The notes below the pieces were generated by a model. The model did not search any database. It was given only the letters and a program-made list of their open reading frames with translations, and had not been told where the DNA came from. From assembly GCA_028718805.1 (NCBI GenBank), contig JAQUKY010000006.1, positions 65,927 through 103,140 on the forward strand: a stretch of 37,214 bases of DNA, read 5' to 3'. Shown one piece after another: positions 7,723 through 16,643 of the stretch. The stretch is from Candidatus Nanoarchaeia archaeon (lineage in GTDB: Archaea; Nanobdellota; Nanobdellia; Pacearchaeales; GW2011-AR1). The translations under genes were made by a program, and so were the position numbers. Position 1 is the first letter of the stretch. Each line of letters starts with the position of its first letter.

Positions 7723-8037
7723 TTATTTTTCTCCAATCATTATTTTGCTAACTCTCCAGGATTTTTTAGCATGTTTTGATTTTTTACATACAGAGCAGGT
7801 GTAAATAAGAACTTTTCTTGTTGTTGTTTTGGATTTCCTTTTCCAGGACTTTATTGCGGGTTTGCTTCCTCCTTTTGGTTTGTTACCCATACCATGTAAA
7901 TGCCTTAATTTTGCTCTTGTCATAGAACCCCAGGTTAAGGTTCCTCTTTTATGCCCTGTACTGACTAAATCTATCTTTTGTTCTGTTCTTTTTTTGCAGA
8001 ATGGGCAAAATCTGTTTGTTTTTTTTGGCAGTTTCAT
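7723..8037 (-). CDS. rpl44e: 50S ribosomal protein eL42 (L44e)
   Basis: Zinc-ribbon protein of the large subunit that contacts the tRNA CCA end in the E site. It starts MKLPKKTNRFCPFCKKRTEQ with the first CxxC (C11, C14). The basic middle (GTLTWGSMTRAKLRHLHGMGNKPKGG) and the second CxxC (CSVCKKSKH) follow. At 104 aa it is slightly longer than usual (about 92-97). eL42 often has the eS27 gene beside it; that gene is not here. The promoter is the TATA box at 8065-8074 shared with the divergent gene at 8109. Confidence 0.93.
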   Translation of the reverse strand: MKLPKKTNRFCPFCKKRTEQKIDLVSTGHKRGTLTWGSMTRAKLRHLHGMGNKPKGGSKPAIKSWKRKSKTTTRKVLIYTCSVCKKSKHAKKSWRVSKIMIGEK

Positions 8038-8062
8038 CTTTGATGAATATTGATTGAAGAAT

Positions 8063-8077
8063 AGGTTTTTAAATGTT
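8063..8077. promoter_or_regulatory. Shared TATA box between divergent genes
   Basis: GGTTTTTAAATG reads as a TATA-type box in both directions. On the minus strand it is about 27 nt from the eL42 ATG at 8037. On the plus strand it is 30-35 nt before the ATG at 8109. Confidence 0.45.
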
Positions 8078-8108
8078 TTTGTTTTTATGGTGACGGAGTT
8101 AAAAAAAT

Positions 8109-8381
8109 ATGAGAGTTAAATTTCAGAAAGGAAAGCAAAGAGGATTCTTGGATTTAGCTGTTAAAAGATTGAACTGTGTTTCTTTAAGGGGAATTTTGCA
8201 GTTTGGGTTAGATGTTAGTTATGATTGCCTGAAGAATTATTATAATGAAAGAAGGCTGATGGATAAGATTTTTTTTGAGGATTTGTGCCATATTTCTAAA
8301 ATTGATAAGGAAAAATTAAAAGTTGAATATTTGAAAGATAATTGGGGGCAGATTAAGGGTGGGAAAAAGAGCAAAAGATGA
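8109..8381 (+). CDS. Small basic protein with helix-turn-helix-like segment, 90 aa
   Basis: Function unknown. Residues 20-60 (NCVSLRGILQFGLDVSYDC, LKNYYNERRLMDKIFFEDLC) have the helix and turn spacing of a helix-turn-helix. The YYNERRLM segment and the C-terminal NWGQIKGGKKSKR resemble small HTH modules I associate with DPANN genomes, a recollection I cannot verify here. It is basic and lacks other domains. It is divergent from eL42 and ends 3 nt before the end of tRNA-Val on the opposite strand. Confidence 0.6.
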   Translation: MRVKFQKGKQRGFLDLAVKRLNCVSLRGILQFGLDVSYDCLKNYYNERRLMDKIFFEDLCHISKIDKEKLKVEYLKDNWGQIKGGKKSKR

Positions 8382-8384
8382 AAA

Positions 8385-8456
8385 TGGGCCTACCAAGAAT
8401 TGAACTTGGAACTCCTCCACGTCAAAGAGGCGTTTTTACCATTGAACTATAAGCCC
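8385..8456 (-). tRNA. tRNA-Val (anticodon GAC)
   Basis: Minus-strand cloverleaf. Acceptor GGGCTTA pairs with TAGGCCC (one G·U), the D arm has GTTCAATGGTAAAAAC, the anticodon stem CCTCT/GGAGG encloses loop TTGACGT giving GAC, and the T arm has GTTCAATTC. Discriminator A73, no intron, no encoded CCA. Confidence 0.93.
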
Positions 8457-8516
8457 TTAATAAAAACCAGATATTCTTGATTATAAATATTATGTTTTAT
8501 TGGCATTTTATGAATT

Positions 8517-8570
8517 AGTTTTCCTTAGTTAATAACTTACTTACTAAGTTATTAAGAAAACTTTATATAC
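8517..8570. promoter_or_regulatory. Composite palindrome overlapping a TATA box (candidate operator)
   Basis: Perfect 11-bp arms TTAATAACTTA (8529-8539) and TAAGTTATTAA (8545-8555) are separated by 5 nt. Outside them a second perfect pair, AGTTTTC (8517-8523) and GAAAACT (8556-8562), extends the palindrome to 18 bp per arm with one 5-nt offset. The right arm runs into the TATA box CTTTATATAC (8561-8570). A protein bound here would cover the TFB/TBP site, so repression of the downstream gene set is the simplest reading. Confidence 0.65.
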
Positions 8571-8620
8571 TCTTTTTTGTTCTAAAAATCAGAAAAAGAG
8601 GGTCTGAAAAGAGATTTGAT

Positions 8621-8758
8621 ATGAAAAAATACCTGCTTCTGGTTGAGGATGAAAAAGCATGGGAAAAGTTTAAAGAGTTGATAAATAAAGATATTAATAC
8701 TGAAATTCTTGATTTAATCAAAGAAAAAATTAAAAAGGGGAAGAAAGATGATAAGTGA
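8621..8758 (+). CDS. 45-aa ribbon-helix-helix-like protein
   Basis: Too short for routine calling but well supported by context. The sequence runs MKKYLLLVEDEKAWEKFKEL and then INKDINTEILDLIKEKIKKG. One beta-like strand (YLLLV) followed by two amphipathic helices is the layout of a ribbon-helix-helix DNA-binding monomer (Arc/CopG type). It lies about 50 nt behind a palindrome overlapping a TATA box, suggesting autoregulation. Its end overlaps the start of the 627-aa secreted protein by 11 nt. The 52-aa protein at 22633 has the same pattern (YEKFKKFC versus WEKFKELI) and the same position before a giant secreted protein. Confidence 0.6.
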   Translation: MKKYLLLVEDEKAWEKFKELINKDINTEILDLIKEKIKKGKKDDK

Positions 8759-10631
8759 TCTTATAAAAAATAAAAAAGAGAAAAAGGGGCAGGTTACGAT
8801 ATTCATAATTGTTGCAATTGTGATTATTGTAGGAATTGCTTTATATTTTATTTTAAGAGGAAATCTGTTTCAACCTAGTGTTCCAAAAGATTTAGAGCCG
8901 GTTTATAGTTATTATTTAAGCTGTGTTCAGGGTGAAACAGAAAATGCTGTTTCTATTTTAGGAAGCCAGGGAGGATATATTGAACAACCTGTCTTTGAAA
9001 GAGGAAGTGAATATATGCCTTTTTCAAATCAACTAAGCTTTTTAGGAATCGGTGTTCCATACTGGTATTATGTTTCTGGTAATGGAATAAAAAAAGAACA
9101 AGTTCCAAGCAAGGCAAAAATGCAGGAGCAGTTAAATGATTATTTAAAAGAAAGATTAAATGAATGTGACTTTTCTCAATTTGAAGAACAAGGTATTTTG
9201 GTTGATTTTGGAGAAGCCAGCGTTGATAGCACTATTAATGATAATTCTATATCTGTTAGTGTAAAACAGGATTTGAGCATAACTAACGGAGAGGTTACTT
9301 GGAGCGGTAATTCTCATTCTGTTTATGTTAATTCAAATCTGGGAAAATTTTATAATCTTGCTAAAAAGATTTATTCTAGCAATAAGGAAAAGATGTTTTT
9401 AGAGAATTATGGAGTTGATGTTTTAAGATTGTACGCCCCTGTTGATGGAAGCGATATTGGATGCAGTCCAAAAATATGGATGGTTGATAATATAAGAAAG
9501 GATTTAATTGTTGCTTTGGAGAATAATATACCTGCGATTAAATTAAAAGGAAATTATTACACAAATGCAGATAAATATTTTGTCCAGAATATTGGAGAAA
9601 ATGTTGATGTTGGTGTTAATTTTATGTATGTTAAAGATTGGCCAATGAAAATGGAGGTTTGGCCATCTGAAGATGAAATGTTGAGAGCAGACCCGGTTGG
9701 GTTGCAGGAAGGATTAGGGATGCTTGGTTTTTGCTATACTCCTTATCATTTTGTTTATGATTTTGCATTCCCGGTTATGATCCAATTATACTCAGGAAGC
9801 GAGATATTCCAGTTTCCTGTTGTAGTCTCTATTGATAAAAATGTTCCAAGACAGGCTTTAGATGTTGAAGGATTGCCTGATGTTGTTCCTGAATTATGCG
9901 AACATAAAAATACCAAGATAACAGTTTATACTTATGATACCAGCTTGGAATATATTCCTGCTGAAATTAAATTTAAGTGTTTTGATACACAATGCAGCAT
10001 AGGCAGAACAGAATCAAATGGAAGCGGTACAGGGCTAGTTGCTGATTTCCCACAATGTGAAAATGGATTTATAATTGCAAGCGCAGAAGGATACAAGACT
10101 AAGAAATATCAGATTTCTAGTATTAATGAAGGAAGTGCAGACATTGTTCTGAGTAAGAAATATAAATTAGAATTAGAAGTTGAAAAATCAGGAACAGGTT
10201 TAAGTGCAGATTATGCTGTGGTTACATTTACTAAGGATGATGAAGTGCAGACTGTTGCTTATCCTGAAATGAAAGAAATTGAGTTAACAGAAGGACAATA
10301 TGAAGTTAAGGTTTATGTTTACTCTAATTCAACTATCAATCTTAAAGGAAGCAGCACTGAAAAGTGTGTTGATGTTCCGCAAACAGGTTTGTTAGGAATG
10401 TTTGGGATGACAAAAGAGAAGTGTTTTACGATAAACATTCCTGATCAGGTAATAAGCTTTGCTGTTTCAGGAGGAGGCAAACAGCAATATTATACTGCTG
10501 AATCTGAACTGCAGAATTCAAGGAAATTAATTATTAATGCAAATAATTTTGGAATTCCTGCAAAAGTAGAAGATCTTCAAAATAATTATAATAGTGTTGA
10601 AGTAAATGGACTGGACATCAGGTTTGAATGA
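8748..10631 (+). CDS. Secreted protein with pilin-type (class III) signal, 627 aa
   Basis: Function unknown. Residues 7-14 are basic and end in KKG; QVTIFIIVAIVIIVGIAL follows, the form of an archaeal class III (type IV pilin-like) signal with cleavage expected between G14 and Q15. The usual glutamate at +5 is absent. The remaining 590 residues are extracellular: a cysteine-containing region (SYYLSCVQGE, LNECDFSQF, GFCYTPYHFVYDFAFPV), then from about 380 onward beta-rich domains resembling PEGA or carboxypeptidase-regulatory repeats (KITVYTYDTSLEYIPAEI). It could be an adhesin or cell-surface subunit. It overlaps the tiny RHH-like gene by 11 nt and is followed after 116 nt by the 1962-aa gene. 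Confidence 0.75.
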   Translation: MISDLIKNKKEKKGQVTIFIIVAIVIIVGIALYFILRGNLFQPSVPKDLEPVYSYYLSCVQGETENAVSILGSQGGYIEQPVFERGSEYMPFSNQLSFLGIGVPYWYYVSGNGIKKEQVPSKAKMQEQLNDYLKERLNECDFSQFEEQGILVDFGEASVDSTINDNSISVSVKQDLSITNGEVTWSGNSHSVYVNSNLGKFYNLAKKIYSSNKEKMFLENYGVDVLRLYAPVDGSDIGCSPKIWMVDNIRKDLIVALENNIPAIKLKGNYYTNADKYFVQNIGENVDVGVNFMYVKDWPMKMEVWPSEDEMLRADPVGLQEGLGMLGFCYTPYHFVYDFAFPVMIQLYSGSEIFQFPVVVSIDKNVPRQALDVEGLPDVVPELCEHKNTKITVYTYDTSLEYIPAEIKFKCFDTQCSIGRTESNGSGTGLVADFPQCENGFIIASAEGYKTKKYQISSINEGSADIVLSKKYKLELEVEKSGTGLSADYAVVTFTKDDEVQTVAYPEMKEIELTEGQYEVKVYVYSNSTINLKGSSTEKCVDVPQTGLLGMFGMTKEKCFTINIPDQVISFAVSGGGKQQYYTAESELQNSRKLIINANNFGIPAKVEDLQNNYNSVEVNGLDIRFE

Positions 10632-10690
10632 TGATAAATACTAAATTTGTAATATGCAAAATGAGTAAAAGCGAGAGCAAAAAACTTATG

Positions 10691-10730
10691 CTACTCAATC
10701 AAAGCTTAAAATCGTTTAATAAATTATAGA
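10691..10730 (+). repeat. Dispersed intergenic element, copy D
   Basis: Core CAAAGCTTAAAATCGT at 10700-10715. The 33 nt 10694-10726 are identical to copy C in inverted orientation. It points towards the 1962-aa gene, starting 57 nt before that gene's ATG. Confidence 0.8.
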
Positions 10731-10747
10731 TTATAAATAAATAAACA

Positions 10748-13700
10748 ATGAAAATCAAAAAAGGAGTAATGAAAAAAGAGAACCAGTATAGAAGAATCCA
10801 GATTGGGTTTGTCAGAATCATGAGTTTCTTTATTATTGGCCTGATGATTAATCTAACTATTATCAGCTCGGTTTTTGCAGCTGACTCCACAAGTTTTGGA
10901 GGAGCAATTCCAAGCAGTTTTACAGGTAGTAATTATGCAGTTTACGGCGCATCTGTAAATCCCCAATTTAGCCAGCCAAGTTTTTATGGAGGGGATATGC
11001 TTGATGTAAGTACTTACTGGACTAATTTTAATAAAGAAGACTGCAGCCAAAGGCAGGATGTTATTTTGACAATTCCTCCTGGAGGATGCTCTCCTTCTGT
11101 TGTTAGAAGTGATTTATTAGAAGAGCAAAATGTTCCTGTTTTTTGCAAGGTTTCAAGCATCCAGGTTAATCCTCTGATTGATATAACTAAAATAAGGAGT
11201 ATTCATTTTACAGGAGAATATCCAAAAGGAATTTCTGGGCTAAGTTATTATCCTGCACAAGTTGGAATTAGAAGCACAGATCAGTTAGTTGGTTCCCCGG
11301 TTATTGATAATGTTGGTTACTTAGTTGTTGTTTTGAAAAAAACTCCGAATGAAAAAGACATGCCTGATTGGCTGCAAGGAAATGTTACTGCTGTTATTGA
11401 CTATGACAGCGAGGGGGTTTTTGGGGTGGGTGAACATGAGTTTTTTCTTCCTGAATTAAATGATGAAAGATGGACAAATGAGTATAAAAGTTATAGTTTC
11501 TGGAAAGGAAAGGGGTTTGTTAGGGCAGAGGCGATTGATGCTGAAAGTGCGAGAATCTCTATATACAAAGATGCAGGTAATTTAGAATTAAGCGTTGATT
11601 TAAAGAAAGGAGAAACATCAAGGGATTTGTATTTAGATGGTTTTTATTGTGCAGCTGGAATGAATATTCAGTTAGAAGATATAACTTACCCAGTTAAATC
11701 AGCATTATTGAGAGTTGATGATGAAGAATTGTGGCTTACAAAGGGAAGCAGGTTCTTAGATGGAAGATGCACTGTCAGAGATTTGCAGATTAATGAGATT
11801 GGTACAGGAAAAGTCAGCATAAGCTGCCCTGGTGCAAGGTTTGATTTGTTATTTAATAAGGCTGTTGCAAGATTTGAAGTAGAAAAACCTCTTGGTGGAA
11901 AGCAGTTAGAAGATGATTATGCTATTGGGGATAAAATAACAACCAGAGAAATAACCGAATACGAAGGTATCCCTAATCCTGATTATTTAGAAGTATATCC
12001 CGGACCTAAAAATCCTCTAGAAATCACTTATACAAATGATGTTTATCTTGCTTATTCTGGAAAATATCCTGATGCAAAAAATAATTATAATGTTTTAGTT
12101 GCAGTTACTTCAGGAAGTGAACAGTTTAAGGGTTTAGGGGAATTTATATACAGCAGAGAAAAAATGTGGCAATCAAAATCATTAATACGAAAAGTTTGGT
12201 CAATAGGTCCAATTGATTTATGGGATTGGGTTTACAAGCAAGGAGTTAATGTAGAAGGAGATTATAGTAAAGATGAAGTGGAATATTATAAATATCTAGT
12301 GGAGGAGATTGCAGATAAATATCCTGAATTATCAGGAAAAAATCTTGGGGTTTTTGTTGGAGATGGTGCATCTTGGATAGAATATGGGATAAAATTGGAG
12401 AAACCAGTTAAAGGCAATGAGGTTTTGAATACAAATTCTGACTTAAAAGAATATTATGAAAAGGCAATTAAAGAGTATGACGAGCTTGTTGATTTATATC
12501 CTAATGATAAATTCATGAATGATAAGAAAAATACAGAAGAATCTTATGCTGCCCAGGCTTTGAGCAATGCAGCTGAATTGGCAGGGATGCTTGGATTAAA
12601 AGAAGATCAAAAAAAATATTTGGAAAAATTGATTACAAACTATCCTGGTTCTAACTTAGCTATTGATGCAGGAAATAATTTAAAAGAGGTTTATGATGAG
12701 AGATTTACAAAAGATTCTCAGGCAGTTGTTTATGTTAATAATGAGCCCCATTTTATTTCTTTAACTAATTTAAGAGATGTTGGTTATGAAGATGCAGGAG
12801 CAGAGCTTTCGATTGAAGATACAAAAGAAACAAAAATAGAACCGATAATAAAAGATCAGCTTACTGTGACAGATAAATCTAATTTGAGGTTTAAAATTAA
12901 GGATGTTAAAGAAAATTCTGTTGATATTGAATATTATGATGATTTAAGTACTGTTTCTAATATAGTCAATTATGTTATAAGCCCAACTACGATTGGAAAA
13001 ACAAAAACAATTGAGCTTGGGAAAACAGAACAAATAACAAAAGATGTTACTATTAGAGTTAATAAAATTAATCTAAAGAAGCAGGCTGTTGTAAAAATCA
13101 TCCCAAAAGTTTTTGGAACAAGAACAGAGTCTGATTTTAGCTTTAAAATTGGTATTGAGAAAAGAGGAATTAAACTTTCTCCTAAAAAAACTCAGGAGAT
13201 GATTGATAATCTGGATGAAATTATAAAGAAGTGGGAAAGTGTTAATGAAAAATTAGCTAAGGTTGTAAAAGGATTAAAGGCTGCATGCTTTGCAACTTCT
13301 GCACTGCTTACTGTTAAGAATTTATTTTCTGGAATGTCTGGGGAATCGATGGCAAGAAATGCAGTAATGACTTCAAGAGGGGGATGGAATGAGAAATGTG
13401 AGCAGGCAATTGCGAATAAAACAGGGATTGCAGGAATAGGGCCTTTCACAAGTGTTGACAATTGTTTGTTAAAAATGGACCAGGCAGGATATATTAAAAA
13501 GGATATTGATGCTTATGCTGCAGCTTTAAAAAAGAAAAATACAGAAATAGCAGAACTTCAAAAACCATTGACTAAAAAAACAGATAATCTGCTTGATTTT
13601 GAAGGACAGGTAGATTATGAGCAATTAAGACAAAAATATTGCAAAGAAAAATTTATTGATTTTTATAACAAGAATCAGAATATGGAAATAAATTTGAGAG

Positions 13701-16636
13701 GAGAAGGTAAAAAGAAATTAAACGAGATTATTAATGAAACAAGAGTGACCTCTGAAAACTGTGATGTTGATTTAAGTGTAATGAGAGAACTTACCACATT
13801 TCCTGATTTAGCTAAATCAGGGGATACTTCTGTTTTATATGATGTTGTAAATAATAATCTTGGAGATAGCTTGTTAAATACCTATCAAATGAACAGTATC
13901 ATCACAAACCGGGGAGTTTTGAAAGAAAAATTTGGAGAGGATATTTCAGTATTTAATGTTGATGAAAATGTTAAATCTCAGGTAATGAGTGATACAAAGA
14001 GTGTTGCTCAAAAATATCAAGATGCATTTAATAAAAATCCTGATGACACGGTTACTAAGGTATTTGCTGATGTTGTTGGAACACAGTCTGTGCTTGTTGG
14101 ATTAGCAAATAAAAAGGGAGATAGATACACTGTGAAGAAGGTTTTAGATTCTGCAGGAAATGATATTACTAAAAATATTTACAAAAAGGTAGATAGCCAG
14201 ACAATTACATATGGAGAGTATTATTCATATTACAAACATGTGGATGAATTTACAATTGCAAACGCAGGTATGTATAAAAATCCTATGAAAGGAGATGTAA
14301 AAGTCAAATATTATGAATCTGCTCCTTACAAGGGATTGCCTCAGCTTGTTCCATTTGACAGGGAAAATGGATGGTATGTAACAACTGACTATATTTTATC
14401 AGGATTTGGACAGCCTTATCAGGATAATGGAAGAGCTGTTAATTTCTGGATTTGCAATGTAGGAGAAAATGGAATAATTGAAGGGAAAAACAGGGATGAC
14501 TGCAGATTATATAATTTAGGAAGCACAGCTGATTTAGACTTTCCTGGATTGTCAAAATCAGAATCTGCTGTTATAGTCAGAAAAGCGGAAACTGCAATAA
14601 GGCAGGCTTCTGAGCAATATGGCAAAACAAGAGTTGTTATCAATAATCAGGTTTTTGATACAGGAATTGCTGTAAATGGTGAAACCGGAAGATGTTCTGA
14701 TTTTATGTCTCCTTCAGATTGCAATATGATGTTTAATGTTTGTGATCCTGTTATATGCCCTGAATCAAGATGTGATTTTGGAGGAAAATACAGAGTTGAT
14801 AATGTTATTCAGTCAGGAATAATCGGAAGCTTGATGTTGTGCCTGCCAAATGCAAAAGAAGGAATAATAATCCCAATTTGCTTGTCAGGAGTTAGTGCAG
14901 GAATAGATGGTTATTTAAGCATTTTGAAATCAGCAAAAGCGTGCTTAAATGAAAGTTTAGCAACAGGGCAAAATATTGGCATTTGTGATGAAATTAAATC
15001 AATTTATCTTTGTGACTTTTTCTGGAGGCAAGCTGTTCCATTAATGGATGTTGCTATACCAAAATTATTTGAAACTTTGGTTGGAGGCGGGCAAGGGACT
15101 AGAGGTGGGGGAGAGTATCTTACTGTTCAAACAGCTTGGGACAATGCAAAAAAATCAATGGATTGGTTCAAAGATGAGTATGCTGTAAACTCAATGAAAG
15201 CATTTAATTTAAGGTCAACTGCTGATGTTGGAGGAGAAATTTGTAAATCTTTTGTTTCAGCAAGATATCCTGGAAGCAAGGACTTTTTTGATAATCTAAT
15301 TGAGCCAGATAGCCCGGTTCAGTATAGTGCCTGGTTTAGTGAAGATGTTTTGACTGAAGCTACAATACCTACAACATCTCATTATAAAGTTTATTATCAT
15401 ATTTATGCTGGCAAAGATATTGGAAACAATTATTTGATTTATCTGAAAAATCCCCCTGAGTCAAGCTATGTCCACACACTTGAGACTTATGTTGTTGACA
15501 GAGGATATGTTGAAAGAGGACAGCAGGTTGATCAGGCAAAAGACTTTACAGCAGTAAGCGGTTATACTGAATTATGTGTTAATATAAACGGACAGGAGAA
15601 GTGTGGATTCAAGCAAGTTAGTACTTCATGGGCTATAAATCAGATTGCAAATAATTATGCAGCAGAGCAGGCAAGCCAGACAGACATATCTACAAGCACT
15701 CAGTGTGTTGCAGGAGAAACAAGTTTGTATAGTCTTGCACAGCCTAATCTGCAGGCAGGAGCACAGGAGGCTATTAGCCCTGAATTATACAAAAGAGGAG
15801 TAATAAGAGTTTGTTCAAGCCAAAATCCTGGAAAGGCAGTTCTTCCTTCTGGAGAATTAGATGTAACTAATTCAACTTATGACAGATGGAAAGAGGTTGG
15901 ATATTGTGATGACCAATCTATTCGCTGCTGGCTTGATACAAAGAGTGTTAAAAATGTTTTGGCAGATGCTCCTGGCTTATTAAATGAAACATTAGATCAA
16001 GTTAATTTAAATTATTTAGATAGTATAGACAGATTAACCGAGCCTGAAAGTAAAAAGATAGTTCAAGATGCTAAAAAAGCTTATGTAAGAATAGGTTTAT
16101 TAAAAGCAGAACAATTAACTGAATCTTCTATACAAGCAAGTTTAGGAAGTATCGAATCAGATTTAGATAATCTTGCTGAAAAAGGACCCAGTAATAGTTA
16201 CAGGGCTCAAGCATTATTGTGGAAAGGAAGAATTTATGGTTTAATAACTAAGAAAATTTATTATGAATCAGGAATCCTTAGCCAAAAAGCAATTAGCTCT
16301 ATTGAAAGAGAAAAAGCATTACAATTAGAAGAGCAGAAAACAGGTGAAGAAATTGCAATGGAAGAAGTTCAGCAAGAATTAGGGCAAGAAATCAATCAAG
16401 AGATAACAAAAGGGTTTGTTTTAGAAACTGATAATAAAATTATATTTGATGGGAATGATACTGGGTTGTACGTGAAGGGAAGTGATATTATGGCAAATGT
16501 TGATTGGTGGTTTGATTCGAGAGTAGGCGGAATAACCAGTGATGGAAAAATACTTTTTACAGTCAGTGATAAAACTTCGGTTATGAGTGAACTTGAAAAA
16601 TACAAACTTCGGGGTAGAATTTTTGTACCAAAATAA
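10748..16636 (+). CDS. Giant secreted protein, 1962 aa
   Basis: Function unknown. A basic N-terminus and a hydrophobic segment (about 24-44, ending SSVFA before A45) make a Sec signal peptide. No C-terminal membrane anchor is visible. Residues about 568-645 (YYEKAIKEYDELVDLYPND, KKYLEKLITNYPGSNLA) look like tetratricopeptide repeats. A coiled region lies near 820-860. A cysteine-rich segment near 1320-1345 (CDPVICPESRCDFGGKY) is followed by hydrophobic helices (about 1350-1450) with more cysteines, suggesting disulfides or a membrane-associated part. The last 150 residues are charged helices and a small beta domain. A second ATG at 10769 would also keep the signal peptide. The next gene starts 7 nt after its stop, so they are co-transcribed. 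Confidence 0.75.
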   Translation: MKIKKGVMKKENQYRRIQIGFVRIMSFFIIGLMINLTIISSVFAADSTSFGGAIPSSFTGSNYAVYGASVNPQFSQPSFYGGDMLDVSTYWTNFNKEDCSQRQDVILTIPPGGCSPSVVRSDLLEEQNVPVFCKVSSIQVNPLIDITKIRSIHFTGEYPKGISGLSYYPAQVGIRSTDQLVGSPVIDNVGYLVVVLKKTPNEKDMPDWLQGNVTAVIDYDSEGVFGVGEHEFFLPELNDERWTNEYKSYSFWKGKGFVRAEAIDAESARISIYKDAGNLELSVDLKKGETSRDLYLDGFYCAAGMNIQLEDITYPVKSALLRVDDEELWLTKGSRFLDGRCTVRDLQINEIGTGKVSISCPGARFDLLFNKAVARFEVEKPLGGKQLEDDYAIGDKITTREITEYEGIPNPDYLEVYPGPKNPLEITYTNDVYLAYSGKYPDAKNNYNVLVAVTSGSEQFKGLGEFIYSREKMWQSKSLIRKVWSIGPIDLWDWVYKQGVNVEGDYSKDEVEYYKYLVEEIADKYPELSGKNLGVFVGDGASWIEYGIKLEKPVKGNEVLNTNSDLKEYYEKAIKEYDELVDLYPNDKFMNDKKNTEESYAAQALSNAAELAGMLGLKEDQKKYLEKLITNYPGSNLAIDAGNNLKEVYDERFTKDSQAVVYVNNEPHFISLTNLRDVGYEDAGAELSIEDTKETKIEPIIKDQLTVTDKSNLRFKIKDVKENSVDIEYYDDLSTVSNIVNYVISPTTIGKTKTIELGKTEQITKDVTIRVNKINLKKQAVVKIIPKVFGTRTESDFSFKIGIEKRGIKLSPKKTQEMIDNLDEIIKKWESVNEKLAKVVKGLKAACFATSALLTVKNLFSGMSGESMARNAVMTSRGGWNEKCEQAIANKTGIAGIGPFTSVDNCLLKMDQAGYIKKDIDAYAAALKKKNTEIAELQKPLTKKTDNLLDFEGQVDYEQLRQKYCKEKFIDFYNKNQNMEINLRGEGKKKLNEIINETRVTSENCDVDLSVMRELTTFPDLAKSGDTSVLYDVVNNNLGDSLLNTYQMNSIITNRGVLKEKFGEDISVFNVDENVKSQVMSDTKSVAQKYQDAFNKNPDDTVTKVFADVVGTQSVLVGLANKKGDRYTVKKVLDSAGNDITKNIYKKVDSQTITYGEYYSYYKHVDEFTIANAGMYKNPMKGDVKVKYYESAPYKGLPQLVPFDRENGWYVTTDYILSGFGQPYQDNGRAVNFWICNVGENGIIEGKNRDDCRLYNLGSTADLDFPGLSKSESAVIVRKAETAIRQASEQYGKTRVVINNQVFDTGIAVNGETGRCSDFMSPSDCNMMFNVCDPVICPESRCDFGGKYRVDNVIQSGIIGSLMLCLPNAKEGIIIPICLSGVSAGIDGYLSILKSAKACLNESLATGQNIGICDEIKSIYLCDFFWRQAVPLMDVAIPKLFETLVGGGQGTRGGGEYLTVQTAWDNAKKSMDWFKDEYAVNSMKAFNLRSTADVGGEICKSFVSARYPGSKDFFDNLIEPDSPVQYSAWFSEDVLTEATIPTTSHYKVYYHIYAGKDIGNNYLIYLKNPPESSYVHTLETYVVDRGYVERGQQVDQAKDFTAVSGYTELCVNINGQEKCGFKQVSTSWAINQIANNYAAEQASQTDISTSTQCVAGETSLYSLAQPNLQAGAQEAISPELYKRGVIRVCSSQNPGKAVLPSGELDVTNSTYDRWKEVGYCDDQSIRCWLDTKSVKNVLADAPGLLNETLDQVNLNYLDSIDRLTEPESKKIVQDAKKAYVRIGLLKAEQLTESSIQASLGSIESDLDNLAEKGPSNSYRAQALLWKGRIYGLITKKIYYESGILSQKAISSIEREKALQLEEQKTGEEIAMEEVQQELGQEINQEITKGFVLETDNKIIFDGNDTGLYVKGSDIMANVDWWFDSRVGGITSDGKILFTVSDKTSVMSELEKYKLRGRIFVPK

Positions 16637-16643
16637 TTTCAAA

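Noticed and set aside
8621..10631. Toxin-antitoxin pair (RHH antitoxin plus toxin)
   Set aside because: The partner is a 627-aa protein with a pilin-type signal, not a small toxin; likewise at 22633 the partner is a 1754-aa surface protein.
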